A stretch of 64,000 nucleotides of DNA from Saccharospirillum salsuginis (GTDB lineage Bacteria > Pseudomonadota > Gammaproteobacteria > Pseudomonadales > Natronospirillaceae), in contig NZ_BMXR01000006.1 of assembly GCF_014651855.1 (NCBI RefSeq), positions 62,001 through 126,000 of the forward strand, read 5' to 3'. Below are positions 39,005-47,466 of the stretch, one piece after another (positions within the stretch are counted from its first letter, which is position 1; each line of letters starts with the position of its first letter). Both the position numbers and the translations under genes were made by a program. Below the pieces are notes generated by a model. It worked only from the letters and a program-made list of their open reading frames with translations. It was not told the DNA's origin and searched no databases.

Positions 39005-39556
39005 ATGGCCACACACGCACCCGAAATGCCCATCGAAGTCGACAGCGAGACCGGCATCTGGACCACCGACGCATTGCCCATGCTCTACGTCCCGCGTCAC
39101 TTCTTCATCAACAACCACCAGGCCATCGAATCCGAGCTCGGCCCCGAGCGCTACGCCGACATCCTCTACAAGGCCGGCTACAAATCCGCCTGGCACTGGT
39201 GCGAAAAAGAAGCCGCCCTGCACGGCCTCAAAGGCCCGGAAGTGTTCGACCACTACATGAAACGCCTCTCCCAACGCGGCTGGGGCCTGTTCAGCGTCGA
39301 ACACCTCGACATCCAACGCGGCCAGGCGCGCGTCAGGCTTGACCACTCAGCTTTCGTCTACCACTACGGCAAAGTCGGCCGCAAGATCGAATACATGTTC
39401 ACCGGCTGGTTCGCCGGCGCCATGGACCAGATCGCCAGCGACCTCGGGTACGACATTCGCACCCAGGCAAAGCAGACGCAGAGTGCGGCTGAAGAGGGGG
39501 CGGATTATGGCCTGTTTGAGGTGGAGCCGGTGCCGGCGTTCGATACGAGCAGCTAA
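39005..39556 (+). CDS. DUF5943 domain protein of the dgc operon
   Basis: 183 aa from the ATG at 39005, chosen because GGGGAG lies seven bases upstream; ATGs at 38990 and 38999 are too close to that site. It resembles the small 4-vinyl-reductase-like protein found between the dipeptidase and dgcA in Pseudomonas. Recognisable stretches are YVPRHFFINNHQAIESELGP, YKSAWHWCEKEAALHGLKGP and KIEYMFTGWFAGAMDQIASD. No signal peptide or membrane helix. Its function in dimethylglycine breakdown is not known. Confidence 0.85.
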   Translation: MATHAPEMPIEVDSETGIWTTDALPMLYVPRHFFINNHQAIESELGPERYADILYKAGYKSAWHWCEKEAALHGLKGPEVFDHYMKRLSQRGWGLFSVEHLDIQRGQARVRLDHSAFVYHYGKVGRKIEYMFTGWFAGAMDQIASDLGYDIRTQAKQTQSAAEEGADYGLFEVEPVPAFDTSS

Positions 39557-39730
39557 GAAACGTAATTGATCACTGCCTTTCCGTGCGTTGGGCAGTTCAG
39601 GGTGAGGTTTGACCACCCTCTCCGACGTGTCGGACCACCTACCCCTCTCCCGCCAGCGGGAGAGGGGATTAGTTACCTAAAAAACAAGAGATTCAGTAGC
39701 GGAGTGAAAAAGGCTGACCGTGGCGCATAT

Positions 39731-39854
39731 GGCTAGCGCCGGATGACGGGGATGCTGATTCGGGGATGTCGGCCGCCAGGACGGCGGCCGTCAAGCCCCC
39801 ATGGATGGGTTCACGGCGACCCCGAATCAGCATCCCCGTTAGCCGGTGCGGGTT
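39731..39854 (+). repeat. Family B structured repeat, copy 2
   Basis: Starts GGCTAGCGCCGGATG, ends GTTAGCCGGTGCGGGTT. The core GTCAAGCCCCCATGGATGGG followed by TTCACGGCGA is shared with copy 3. Long arms CGGGGATGCTGATTCGGGG and CCCCGAATCAGCATCCCCG are perfectly complementary, and their sequence is specific to this copy. The 347-bp gap also holds a CCCCTCTCCC-GCCA-GCGGGAGAGGGG hairpin at about 39640-39667. Confidence 0.8.
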
Positions 39855-39903
39855 AATAACCACCCAGGCAAACCAAGCTCCGTACACAACGAGGGGAACC
39901 GAA

Positions 39904-41967
39904 ATGTCCCAATTCGAAGCACTGTTTAAACCGTTGAAGATCAACCAGTTGACCATCCGCAACCGGGTCGTCAGCACCGCCCATGCCGAGGTGTATGCCA
40001 CCGACGGCGGCATGACCACCGACCGCTACGTCAAATACTACGAAGAAAAATCCAAAGGCGGCTGCGGCCTGTGCATCTGCGGTGGCTCCAGCGTCGTCTC
40101 CATCGACAGCCCGCAAAGCTGGTGGAGCTCCGTCAACCTGTCCACCGACCGCATCATCCCCCACTTCCAGAACCTCGCCGACGCCGTCCACAAACACGGC
40201 GGCAAGATCATGATCCAGATCACCCACATGGGCCGCCGCTCACGCTGGGATGGCGAAAACTGGCCCAACCTGATGTCCCCTTCCGGCATCCGTGAACCCG
40301 TGCACCGCGCCACCTGCAAAACCATCGAAGAAGAGGAAATCTGGCGCGTCATCGGCGACTTCGCCCAGGCCGCCCGGCGCGCCAAAGAAGGCGGCCTCGA
40401 CGGCGTCGAACTGTCCGCCGTCCACCAGCACATGATCGACCAATTCTGGTCGCCGCGCGTCAACAAACGCACCGACCAATGGGGCGGCAGCTTCGAAAAC
40501 CGCATGCGTTTCGGCATGGAAGTGTTGAAAGCCGTACGCGCCGAAGTCGGTCGCGACTTCGCCGTCGGCCTGCGCATCTGCGGCGACGAATTCCATCCGG
40601 ACGGTCTCAACCACGACGACATGAAAGAGATCGCCAAATACTACAACGACACCGGCGAACTCGACTTCTTCGGCGTCGTCGGCTCCGGCTGCGATACCCA
40701 CAACACCCTGGCCAACGTCATCCCCAACATGTCCTACCCGCCGGAGCCGTTTTTGCACCTGGCGGCCGGCATCAAGGAAGTGGTCGACGTCCCCGTCATC
40801 CACGCCCAGAACATCAAAGACCCGAACCAGGCCGAACGCATCCTCGAAGCCGGCTACGTCGACTTCGTCGGCATGACCCGGGCCCACATCGCCGACCCGC
40901 ATCTGATCGCCAAGATCAAGATGAACCAGGTCGACCAGATCCGTCAGTGTGTCGGCGCCAACTACTGCATCGACCGCCAGTACCAGGGCCTGGACGTGCT
41001 GTGCATCCAGAACGCCGCCACCTCGCGCGAACACCTGGGCATGCCGCACGTCATCGAAAAAACCGAAGGCCCGATCCGCAAGGTGCTGGTCATCGGCGGC
41101 GGCCCCGGCGGCATGGAAGCGGCGCGCGTCGCCGCCGAACGCGGCCACGACGTGACCCTGATCGAAAAAGCCGGCGAACTCGGCGGCCAGATCACCCTCG
41201 CCGCCAAGGCCCCGCAACGCGACCAGATCGCCGGCATCACCCGCTGGTATGCGCTGGAACTGGAGCGCCTTGGTGTCGACCTGCGGTTCAACACCTCGGC
41301 CGATTCTTCCGTCGTACGCGACATCCAGCCCGACGTCTGCATCCTCGCTACCGGCGGCGTGCCCTTCCTGGAACAGAACCCCGAATGGGGCCATGACGAC
41401 GGCTTGGTCGTCTCCTCCTGGGACATCCTGAGCGGTGCCGTCGAACCCGGCGAAAACGTTCTGGTGTACGACACCATCTGCGAATTCTCCGGCATGTCCG
41501 CGGCGGATTATCTCGCCTCCAAGGGCTCGCTGGTCGAACTGGTCACCGACGACATCAAACCCGGGGTCGGCATCGGCGGCACCACCTTCCCGACCTATTA
41601 CCGCAGTCTGTACGAGCGGGAAGTGATCATGACCTCCGACCTGATGCTGGAAAAAGTCTACGCCGAGGGCGACAAGAAAATCGCCGTGCTCGAGAACGAA
41701 TACACCGGCCAGAAAGAAGAACGGGTGGTCGATCAGGTTGTCATCGAAAACGGCACCCGGCCGAACGAAGGCTTGTATTACGACCTGAAAGCGGACTCGA
41801 TCAACAAGGGTCAGATCGACGTCGAGGCGTTGTTCGCCTGTGATGCCCAGCCGGTTCTGGAAGAGGCCGACAAAGGCATGATTCTGTGGCGTTTGGGCGA
41901 CTGTGTGTCGCAGCGGAATACGCATGCGGCGATTTATGACGCGCTTCGTCTTTGTAAGGATTTGTGA
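39904..41967 (+). CDS. dgcA: Dimethylglycine demethylation flavoprotein DgcA
   Basis: 687 aa from the ATG at 39904 (GAGGGGAACC upstream). It has the two-part layout of the old-yellow-enzyme/2,4-dienoyl-CoA-reductase family: an FMN TIM barrel (about 1-375, ITHMGRRSRWDGENWPNL, HQHMIDQFWSPRVNKRTDQ) and an FAD/NAD-binding half (about 390-687, VLVIGGGPGGMEAARVAAER). The cysteine-rich [4Fe-4S] region is partly altered (QCVGANYCIDRQYQG). With DgcB it oxidises dimethylglycine to sarcosine, releasing formaldehyde. Confidence 0.94.
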   Translation: MSQFEALFKPLKINQLTIRNRVVSTAHAEVYATDGGMTTDRYVKYYEEKSKGGCGLCICGGSSVVSIDSPQSWWSSVNLSTDRIIPHFQNLADAVHKHGGKIMIQITHMGRRSRWDGENWPNLMSPSGIREPVHRATCKTIEEEEIWRVIGDFAQAARRAKEGGLDGVELSAVHQHMIDQFWSPRVNKRTDQWGGSFENRMRFGMEVLKAVRAEVGRDFAVGLRICGDEFHPDGLNHDDMKEIAKYYNDTGELDFFGVVGSGCDTHNTLANVIPNMSYPPEPFLHLAAGIKEVVDVPVIHAQNIKDPNQAERILEAGYVDFVGMTRAHIADPHLIAKIKMNQVDQIRQCVGANYCIDRQYQGLDVLCIQNAATSREHLGMPHVIEKTEGPIRKVLVIGGGPGGMEAARVAAERGHDVTLIEKAGELGGQITLAAKAPQRDQIAGITRWYALELERLGVDLRFNTSADSSVVRDIQPDVCILATGGVPFLEQNPEWGHDDGLVVSSWDILSGAVEPGENVLVYDTICEFSGMSAADYLASKGSLVELVTDDIKPGVGIGGTTFPTYYRSLYEREVIMTSDLMLEKVYAEGDKKIAVLENEYTGQKEERVVDQVVIENGTRPNEGLYYDLKADSINKGQIDVEALFACDAQPVLEEADKGMILWRLGDCVSQRNTHAAIYDALRLCKDL

Positions 41968-42006
41968 GGTTTTTGGGTAATGGTTGTGTGACGGGTTGGT
42001 TGGGAA

Positions 42007-42094
42007 CGGCAGATATCGGCTAGGCCTCTTCTGCCCTACTTACGGAGGCACCCTAATCCGTAGGGCCGAAGAGGTGGAGCCGACATCGGCCGTA
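42007..42094 (+). repeat. Two family A half-elements, end to end
   Basis: A right half (CGGCAGATATCGG to CTCTTCTGCCCTAC, 42007-42039) is followed by a left half (GTAGGGCCGAAGAGGTGG to GACATCGGCCG, 42060-42094), the reverse of the usual order. It looks like an element permuted or two neighbours with a deletion between them. Confidence 0.75.
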
Positions 42095-42146
42095 TCCTAA
42101 CCCACCACCCAACCCAACCATCGCCCAATCAAAAAGAGGTACCACC

Positions 42147-44099
42147 ATGCTCCTCGATTGGCTACTCCCGACACTGTTGATCGCGGCGTTGGCCTTGCTG
42201 GCCATCGGCGCGATCCGCCGCATCAATCTGTGGCGCGCGGGCCAACCCGAAGCGGTCAAACTCATCGCCGGTTTGATGGCCATGCCGCGTCGCTACCTGG
42301 TCGATCTCCACCACGTGGTCGAGCGCGACAAGGTCATGTCCAACACCCACGTCGCCACGGCGGGCGGGTTTGTCCTGTCCATGTTGCTGATCATCCCGGT
42401 CTATCTGTTCGGCCTGGAAAGCCGTTGGCTCACCATTCCGTTGCTGATCGCCACGGCCGCGATGTTCACCGGCGCAATCTTCGTCTACCGGCGTCGCCGC
42501 AACCCACCGGCCCGTTTGTCCAAGGGCCCCTGGATGCGGTTGCCGAAAAACCTGTTGGCGTTTTCCGGCTCGTTCTTTCTGCTCACCCTGCTGACCTCCG
42601 GCTTGTTACCCGAAAACTTTCTTGGTGTTTGGGGCGGCTGGGTGCTCACCGCGATCCTGCTCGTGGGCATTGCCTCCGGTCTGTCCGAACTGCTGTTCGG
42701 CATGGGCTGGGGCGGGCCGATGAAGCACGCCTTCGCCGGTGCCCTGCACCTGGCCTTTCACCGTCGCCCGGAACGCTTCGGCGGCGGCCGTTCGACCGGC
42801 CTGAAACCGGTGAATCTCGACGGGGCTCTGGGCGTCGCCGAACCCAAGGATTTCAAATGGAACCAGTTGCTCGGGTTCGATGCCTGTGTCCAGTGCGGTC
42901 GCTGTGAAGCGGTGTGCCCGGCCTTCGCCGCCGGCCAGCCGCTGAACCCGAAAAAACTGATTCAGGACATGGTCGTCGGCTTGGCCGGCGGTACCGATGC
43001 GAACTACGCCGGCAGTCCCTATCCCGGCACCGAAGTCGGCAAGGCGCACGGTAACCCGCATCAGCCCATCGTCGACGGTCTGGTTAACGCCGACACCCTG
43101 TGGTCCTGCACCACCTGCCGGGCCTGTGTCGAGGAATGCCCGATGATGATCGAACACGTCGACGCCATCGTCGATATGCGCCGGCACATCACGCTGGAAC
43201 GCGGCGAAACCCCGAACAAGGGCGCCGAGGTGCTCGACAACCTGATTGCCACCGACAACCCCGGCGGTTACGACCCGGGCAGCCGGATGAACTGGGCCGC
43301 CGACCTGGACCTGCCGTTGATGGCCGACAAGCAGGAAGCCGAGGTCCTGTTCTGGGTCTCCGATGGCTGTTTCGACATGCGCAGCCAGCGCATCCTGCGC
43401 GCTTTTGTCTCCATTCTCAAAGCCGCCAACGTCGACTTCGCCGTGCTCGGCAACGAAGAATGCGACTCCGGCGACGTCGCCCGTCGCCTGGGCGACGACG
43501 CCACCTTCCAGAGCCTGGCGAAACACAACATCGCCACCCTGAGTCAGTATCGGTTCAAGCGCATCGTCACGACGGATCCGCACGCCTTCCACGTCATCAA
43601 CAACGAATACGGCGACTTTGGCGGTCACTATGAAGTGCTGCACCACAGCACCTTCATCAACGAACTGGTCGAACAGGGCCGGATCCAGCTCGACCGGTTC
43701 AAAGGTGGCACCGTCACCTATCACGACCCCTGCTACCTGGGCCGCTACAACGGCGAATACGAGTCCCCGCGTGCTCTGTTGAAGGCTCTGGGTATTGAGG
43801 TCAGCGAGATGGAACGCTCCGGCTACCGGTCGCGCTGTTGCGGCGGCGGCGGTGGCGCGCCCATTACCGACATTCCGGGCGAGCATCGCATCGCCGACAT
43901 GCGCGTCGACGATGCCCGCCAGGTGGACGCCGAAACCATCGCTGTGGCCTGCCAGCAATGTACGGCCATGCTCGAAGGCGTCGTCGAACCGCGACCCGAA
44001 ATCCGCGATCTGGCCGAACTGGTGGCGGACGGTCTGGTGGTCGAAGCCGCCGAACCCGGGCCGGCGAAGACCCGTCCCGCCGTCGAGGAGGTGCACTGA
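42147..44099 (+). CDS. dgcB: Dimethylglycine demethylation Fe-S membrane protein DgcB
   Basis: 650 aa. The N-terminal 190 residues contain four to five membrane helices; two [4Fe-4S] ferredoxin motifs follow (CVQCGRCEAVCP near 250, CTTCRACVEECP near 325), then two CCG-type heterodisulfide-reductase-like domains (HDPCYLGRYNG, SRCCGGGGG). This is the layout of membrane Fe-S oxidoreductases that accept electrons from a flavoprotein or ETF and pass them to the quinone pool. Together with DgcA and the ETF genes it forms the electron path for dimethylglycine oxidation. Confidence 0.94.
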   Translation: MLLDWLLPTLLIAALALLAIGAIRRINLWRAGQPEAVKLIAGLMAMPRRYLVDLHHVVERDKVMSNTHVATAGGFVLSMLLIIPVYLFGLESRWLTIPLLIATAAMFTGAIFVYRRRRNPPARLSKGPWMRLPKNLLAFSGSFFLLTLLTSGLLPENFLGVWGGWVLTAILLVGIASGLSELLFGMGWGGPMKHAFAGALHLAFHRRPERFGGGRSTGLKPVNLDGALGVAEPKDFKWNQLLGFDACVQCGRCEAVCPAFAAGQPLNPKKLIQDMVVGLAGGTDANYAGSPYPGTEVGKAHGNPHQPIVDGLVNADTLWSCTTCRACVEECPMMIEHVDAIVDMRRHITLERGETPNKGAEVLDNLIATDNPGGYDPGSRMNWAADLDLPLMADKQEAEVLFWVSDGCFDMRSQRILRAFVSILKAANVDFAVLGNEECDSGDVARRLGDDATFQSLAKHNIATLSQYRFKRIVTTDPHAFHVINNEYGDFGGHYEVLHHSTFINELVEQGRIQLDRFKGGTVTYHDPCYLGRYNGEYESPRALLKALGIEVSEMERSGYRSRCCGGGGGAPITDIPGEHRIADMRVDDARQVDAETIAVACQQCTAMLEGVVEPRPEIRDLAELVADGLVVEAAEPGPAKTRPAVEEVH

Positions 44100-45415
44100 T
44101 GAGCGACATGCCGATTTCCGATGTGCCAAGACGCGACCCGCGCACCGAATGGATCCTGCGCAACCGCCTGCACCCGCAGCACGACGAACTGGTCGCCGCT
44201 AGCAGCGGGCCGGTGCGCGGCCCTTCCGGTTTGTTGCGCAAGAACCCGCGTGCCGTGGGTTATATCGGCCCCAACGGCCTCAAACGCATCGATCGCAGCG
44301 CCGGGTTCTCCGGCGGTGCCGGCGGGGTCTCATTCCGTTCCCGAGGGCGGTCGGGCCAGGCCGAGGTCGAGTTGCCGCTGCACACCGTCGAGCAACCCGA
44401 TTTCTACGTCGCCGTTGTGGTCGACCTGGCGGCCGGGCGTTTGAGCGGTCACGATAAAGACGTCCTGGGTCAGGCGCATCAACTGGTCAACGCCACCGAA
44501 GGCGAGGGGGCCGTGCTCGCCATCGCGCTGGGCGAGGCCCGCGAAGCCGCCTTCGGTAAGGCCGGTGCCGACCGCCTGATTCACCTCACCGACGTACAGG
44601 GCGAACCGCTCGACGGCTACTGCCCGGAACGAAAACTGGCGGTGCTGGAAGCGGTCGAATGCGAATTCGAGCCACGCTATTGGCTGTTCCCCGATTCGGT
44701 CCACGGCGGTGCCGATCTCGGCTCCCGCCTGGCCGCCCGTCTGGGCGAACGCCCGGCCGTGCAGGCCTGGCAGGTGGACACCGAACGCACCGTCTGCCGC
44801 GGCGGCAGTCAGTTGACCGACTGGCACCGCCCCACCGCCCGCGTGATGTTGTTGGCGGCGGAATGCGCCCTGCCGATCGACGAAACCCGGCACGAAGCCA
44901 AACCGCTCGAACTGACGGTAATCCCGCCCGTGACACCGCGCATCGAGGACCTCGGCCCGGTCGACGTCGACCCGAGCAAGATCGCCCTGAGTGAGGCCGA
45001 GTTCATCCTCGCGGCCGGCAACGGCGTGCGCGACTGGGACCAGTTCCACGCGGTCGCCACCACCCTCGGCGCCACCGAAGGCGCCAGCCGGGTGGCTGTG
45101 GACGACGGCAACATGCCGCGTTTCCGCCAGGTCGGCGCCACCGGCACCTGGGTCACGGCGCGTGTCTACGTGGCCGTGGGCATCTCCGGCGCCATCCAGC
45201 ACCTGCAGGGCATTGGCCAGTGCGACAAGGTCGTGGCCATCAACCTCGATGACGGCTGCGACATGATCAAACGCGCCGACCTGAGTGTGATCGGCAACAG
45301 TCAGGGTATCCTCGGCGAACTGCTGAACCTGGCCGAGTCCCGCCAGAACGGGACCGGGGCCGACACAGCGGACCTTGCCATCGACACCCGAGAGGAGGAA
45401 CGCCATGTGGCCTGA
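44099..45415 (+). CDS. etfA: Electron transfer flavoprotein alpha subunit (dgc operon)
   Basis: 438 aa from the ATG at 44099, overlapping the dgcB stop by one base (TGATG). The C-terminal FAD domain is standard ETF-alpha: AAGNGVRDWDQFHAVATTLG, GASRVAVDDGNMPRFRQVG and YVAVGISGAIQHLQG. It is about 110 residues longer than a housekeeping ETF alpha, because of an N-terminal extension (residues 1-95) with a polar, glycine-rich start that matches no domain I know. Dedicated to the dgc pathway by position. Confidence 0.93.
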   Translation: MSDMPISDVPRRDPRTEWILRNRLHPQHDELVAASSGPVRGPSGLLRKNPRAVGYIGPNGLKRIDRSAGFSGGAGGVSFRSRGRSGQAEVELPLHTVEQPDFYVAVVVDLAAGRLSGHDKDVLGQAHQLVNATEGEGAVLAIALGEAREAAFGKAGADRLIHLTDVQGEPLDGYCPERKLAVLEAVECEFEPRYWLFPDSVHGGADLGSRLAARLGERPAVQAWQVDTERTVCRGGSQLTDWHRPTARVMLLAAECALPIDETRHEAKPLELTVIPPVTPRIEDLGPVDVDPSKIALSEAEFILAAGNGVRDWDQFHAVATTLGATEGASRVAVDDGNMPRFRQVGATGTWVTARVYVAVGISGAIQHLQGIGQCDKVVAINLDDGCDMIKRADLSVIGNSQGILGELLNLAESRQNGTGADTADLAIDTREEERHVA

Positions 45416-46187
45416 TCCCAACCTCAAGGTCGCGACCCTGGTGTCCGTCGGCCAGCATCCCAAGTCCGGTCGCGCCCGGCGCGCCGAACAGGATGCCCGT
45501 GCCGTCGAGCTCGGCCTGAAAATGGCCGGTACCCGATCCCGCCTGGTGAATGTCGGCGCTGGCGATGAAACCGGCCTGCGCCAATACCTCGGTATGGGCC
45601 TGCCCGAACTGATGCAGGTAAAAGCGGGTACGGAGGCGGACGCCGTGCCGGCGTTGGTCGAACACCTCAAGACCCACCCCACCGACATCGTCCTCACCGG
45701 CATACGTGCCGAGCAGGGCGAAGCCTCGGGCATGGTGCCCTATTTGCTCGGCGAACAACTCGGCTGGCCGGTGGTCTCACGCATCGCCGACATTCAGAAA
45801 ATCGAAGACGGCAAGGCGGACGTATTGCAAGCCTTGCCGCGCGGCCAGCGTCGCCTGCTGCGCGTGCCACTGCCGTTCATCGCCACCGTCGACAACGCCG
45901 CACCCGAAGCCCGTCAATACGCCTATGGCCCGGCCCGTCGCGGCCAACTGGCGGAAACGAACGGCACCGCGATCGTCGACGAAGCCCGTCTCGAATGGCA
46001 GGAAACCCCGGCCAAACCGAGACCCAAACGCCTCAACGTCGTCAAAGCCAAATCCGCCGCCGACCGATTCAAAGCCGCCACTGCCAAACCGCAAGGGCAG
46101 GGCGGCCAAGTCATCCGCGACGGCACGGACCGGGAAAAAGCCGAAGCGATTATGGAGTTGCTGATTTCAGAGGGAGTTGTCAGGTAA
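45405..46187 (+). CDS. etfB: Electron transfer flavoprotein beta subunit (dgc operon)
   Basis: 260 aa from the ATG at 45405 (AGAGGAGGAA just upstream), overlapping etfA by eleven bases. It has the ETF-beta order: RRAEQDARAVELGLKMA, the AMP/FAD-loop-like VLTGIRAEQGEASGMVPYLL and LPFIATVDNAAPEARQ. The C-terminal tail is rich in Lys and Ala, as in ETF beta subunits that recognise partners. Last gene of dipeptidase-DUF5943-dgcA-dgcB-etfA-etfB. Confidence 0.93.
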   Translation: MWPDPNLKVATLVSVGQHPKSGRARRAEQDARAVELGLKMAGTRSRLVNVGAGDETGLRQYLGMGLPELMQVKAGTEADAVPALVEHLKTHPTDIVLTGIRAEQGEASGMVPYLLGEQLGWPVVSRIADIQKIEDGKADVLQALPRGQRRLLRVPLPFIATVDNAAPEARQYAYGPARRGQLAETNGTAIVDEARLEWQETPAKPRPKRLNVVKAKSAADRFKAATAKPQGQGGQVIRDGTDREKAEAIMELLISEGVVR

Positions 46188-46200
46188 AGCGCGGTTGCTT

Positions 46201-46317
46201 GTAGGGCAGAAGAGCCCCAGGCGATATCTGCCGTAGGTAGTAAACGATGGCGGTGAGTTATCCATTGGCTCGTCATTCTACTCACGGCAGATATCGGCTC
46301 CACCTCTTCTGCCCTAC
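46201..46317 (+). repeat. Family A palindrome after etfB
   Basis: 117 bp from GTAGGGCAGAAGAGCC to CCTCTTCTGCCCTAC, inner arms GCGATATCTGCCG and CGGCAGATATCGG. Confidence 0.85.
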
Positions 46318-46360
46318 ACAAAAAAACCACCCCTCAACAAAAACAAAAAAAGGTGCTCCA

Positions 46361-47113
46361 ATGAAACACCTACTGGCTCTACTCCTAATCTCGATCCCTA
46401 TAACCCTCACCGCCGAACCCATCAAACTCGTCACCTCCGGCAACTTTGCCCCCTTCACCGACGAGGACTGGAAAAACCGGGGCATGATCACCGACATCCT
46501 CGACCAGGTGATGCGCGTCGCGGACCTGGAGGTGGAGATCACCTTCCAGCCCACCTGGGGCAACCTCATGGCCGACACCGAAGCGGGCCAATACGACGGT
46601 ACCTTCCCCTGGTACTACAGCGAAGAACGCGCCGAACGGTTTTTCGTGACCGAATCCCTCGGTGCCACCTATGTGCTCCCCTATGTCAAAACCGGCAGCG
46701 GCATCAATGCGAGCAGCCCGGACGATCTGGCCGGTTATCGATTGTGTCGACCGGCGGGGTATTTCACCCACGACCTGGTCGAACTGATGAAAGACAGCAA
46801 TACCACCCTGACCCAACCCGACTCCCTGGCCGAGTGTTTTGAGATGTTGCGCGACGGGGAAGTCGATGTCGTACCGGTGGATTTGTTTTCGGCCAAATCG
46901 GCCATCGCGTCAGTGTTCGAAAACGATCGGGATATACAGCAACTGAGCATCGTGTTTTCAAAGCAATCGATGCATGTGCTGGTGCCGAAAAACCATCCCG
47001 AAGGCGAAGCCCTGGTCACGTCGATCAACAAGGCACTGTTCAAGCTGGAAACCCGGGGGGTTTTGCAGTCGATCAGAGATAACCACGCGACGATTTATCT
47101 ACAACAGTTCTGA
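46361..47113 (+). CDS. Periplasmic solute-binding protein (SBP_bac_3 type)
   Basis: 250 aa from the ATG at 46361 (AAAAGGTGC upstream); the longer frame starts inside the palindrome. Signal peptide 1-18 is followed by PIKLVTSGNFAPFTDEDWKN and GQYDGTFPWYYSEERAERFF, typical of amino-acid-type binding proteins. There is no permease gene nearby. Position between the dgc operon and the BCCT transporter suggests, but does not show, a link to betaine-related solutes. Confidence 0.85.
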   Translation: MKHLLALLLISIPITLTAEPIKLVTSGNFAPFTDEDWKNRGMITDILDQVMRVADLEVEITFQPTWGNLMADTEAGQYDGTFPWYYSEERAERFFVTESLGATYVLPYVKTGSGINASSPDDLAGYRLCRPAGYFTHDLVELMKDSNTTLTQPDSLAECFEMLRDGEVDVVPVDLFSAKSAIASVFENDRDIQQLSIVFSKQSMHVLVPKNHPEGEALVTSINKALFKLETRGVLQSIRDNHATIYLQQF

Positions 47114-47131
47114 TTAAGGTGACATATACCC

Positions 47132-47247
47132 GTAGGGCAGAAGAGCCTTAGGCGATATCTGCCGTGAGTAATGTAACGTGCCAATGGGTGATCCTATGGC
47201 GCTGTATTCTCCCACGGCAGATATCGGCTAGGCCTCTTCTGCCCTAC
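47132..47247 (+). repeat. Family A palindrome upstream of the BCCT gene
   Basis: 116 bp from GTAGGGCAGAAGAGCC to GGCCTCTTCTGCCCTAC, inner arms GCGATATCTGCCG and CGGCAGATATCGG. It closely matches the copy at 46201. Confidence 0.85.
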
Positions 47248-47296
47248 AGGGTCGAAAACACCCCACGACGCAACAAGACACAAAACACCCCCACCA

Positions 47297-47302
47297 TGTC
47301 GC
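47297..47302 (+). promoter_or_regulatory. TGTCGC half-site upstream of the BCCT transporter
   Basis: ATGTCGCTA in coding orientation about 165 bases before the ATG at 47467. In the leader, GTTCACC (47342-47348) and GGTGAAC (47388-47394) could pair as a long-range stem. The rest of the 353-bp gap is filled by the family A copy. Confidence 0.4.
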
Positions 47303-47466
47303 TACCAGCACCCGGCGTTACCTCCAAAGCCGTACCCTAGTGTTCACCCGGAGCCCGGTCGGATACCCCAGACGGTAGCTGTGCTCAGGTGAACCCGAAA
47401 TGCAGGTCGTTCGTTCGGGCTCCGGGTTCTCTTCTCGGACAACAAAAAAAATGCTGGAGAGTCTTC

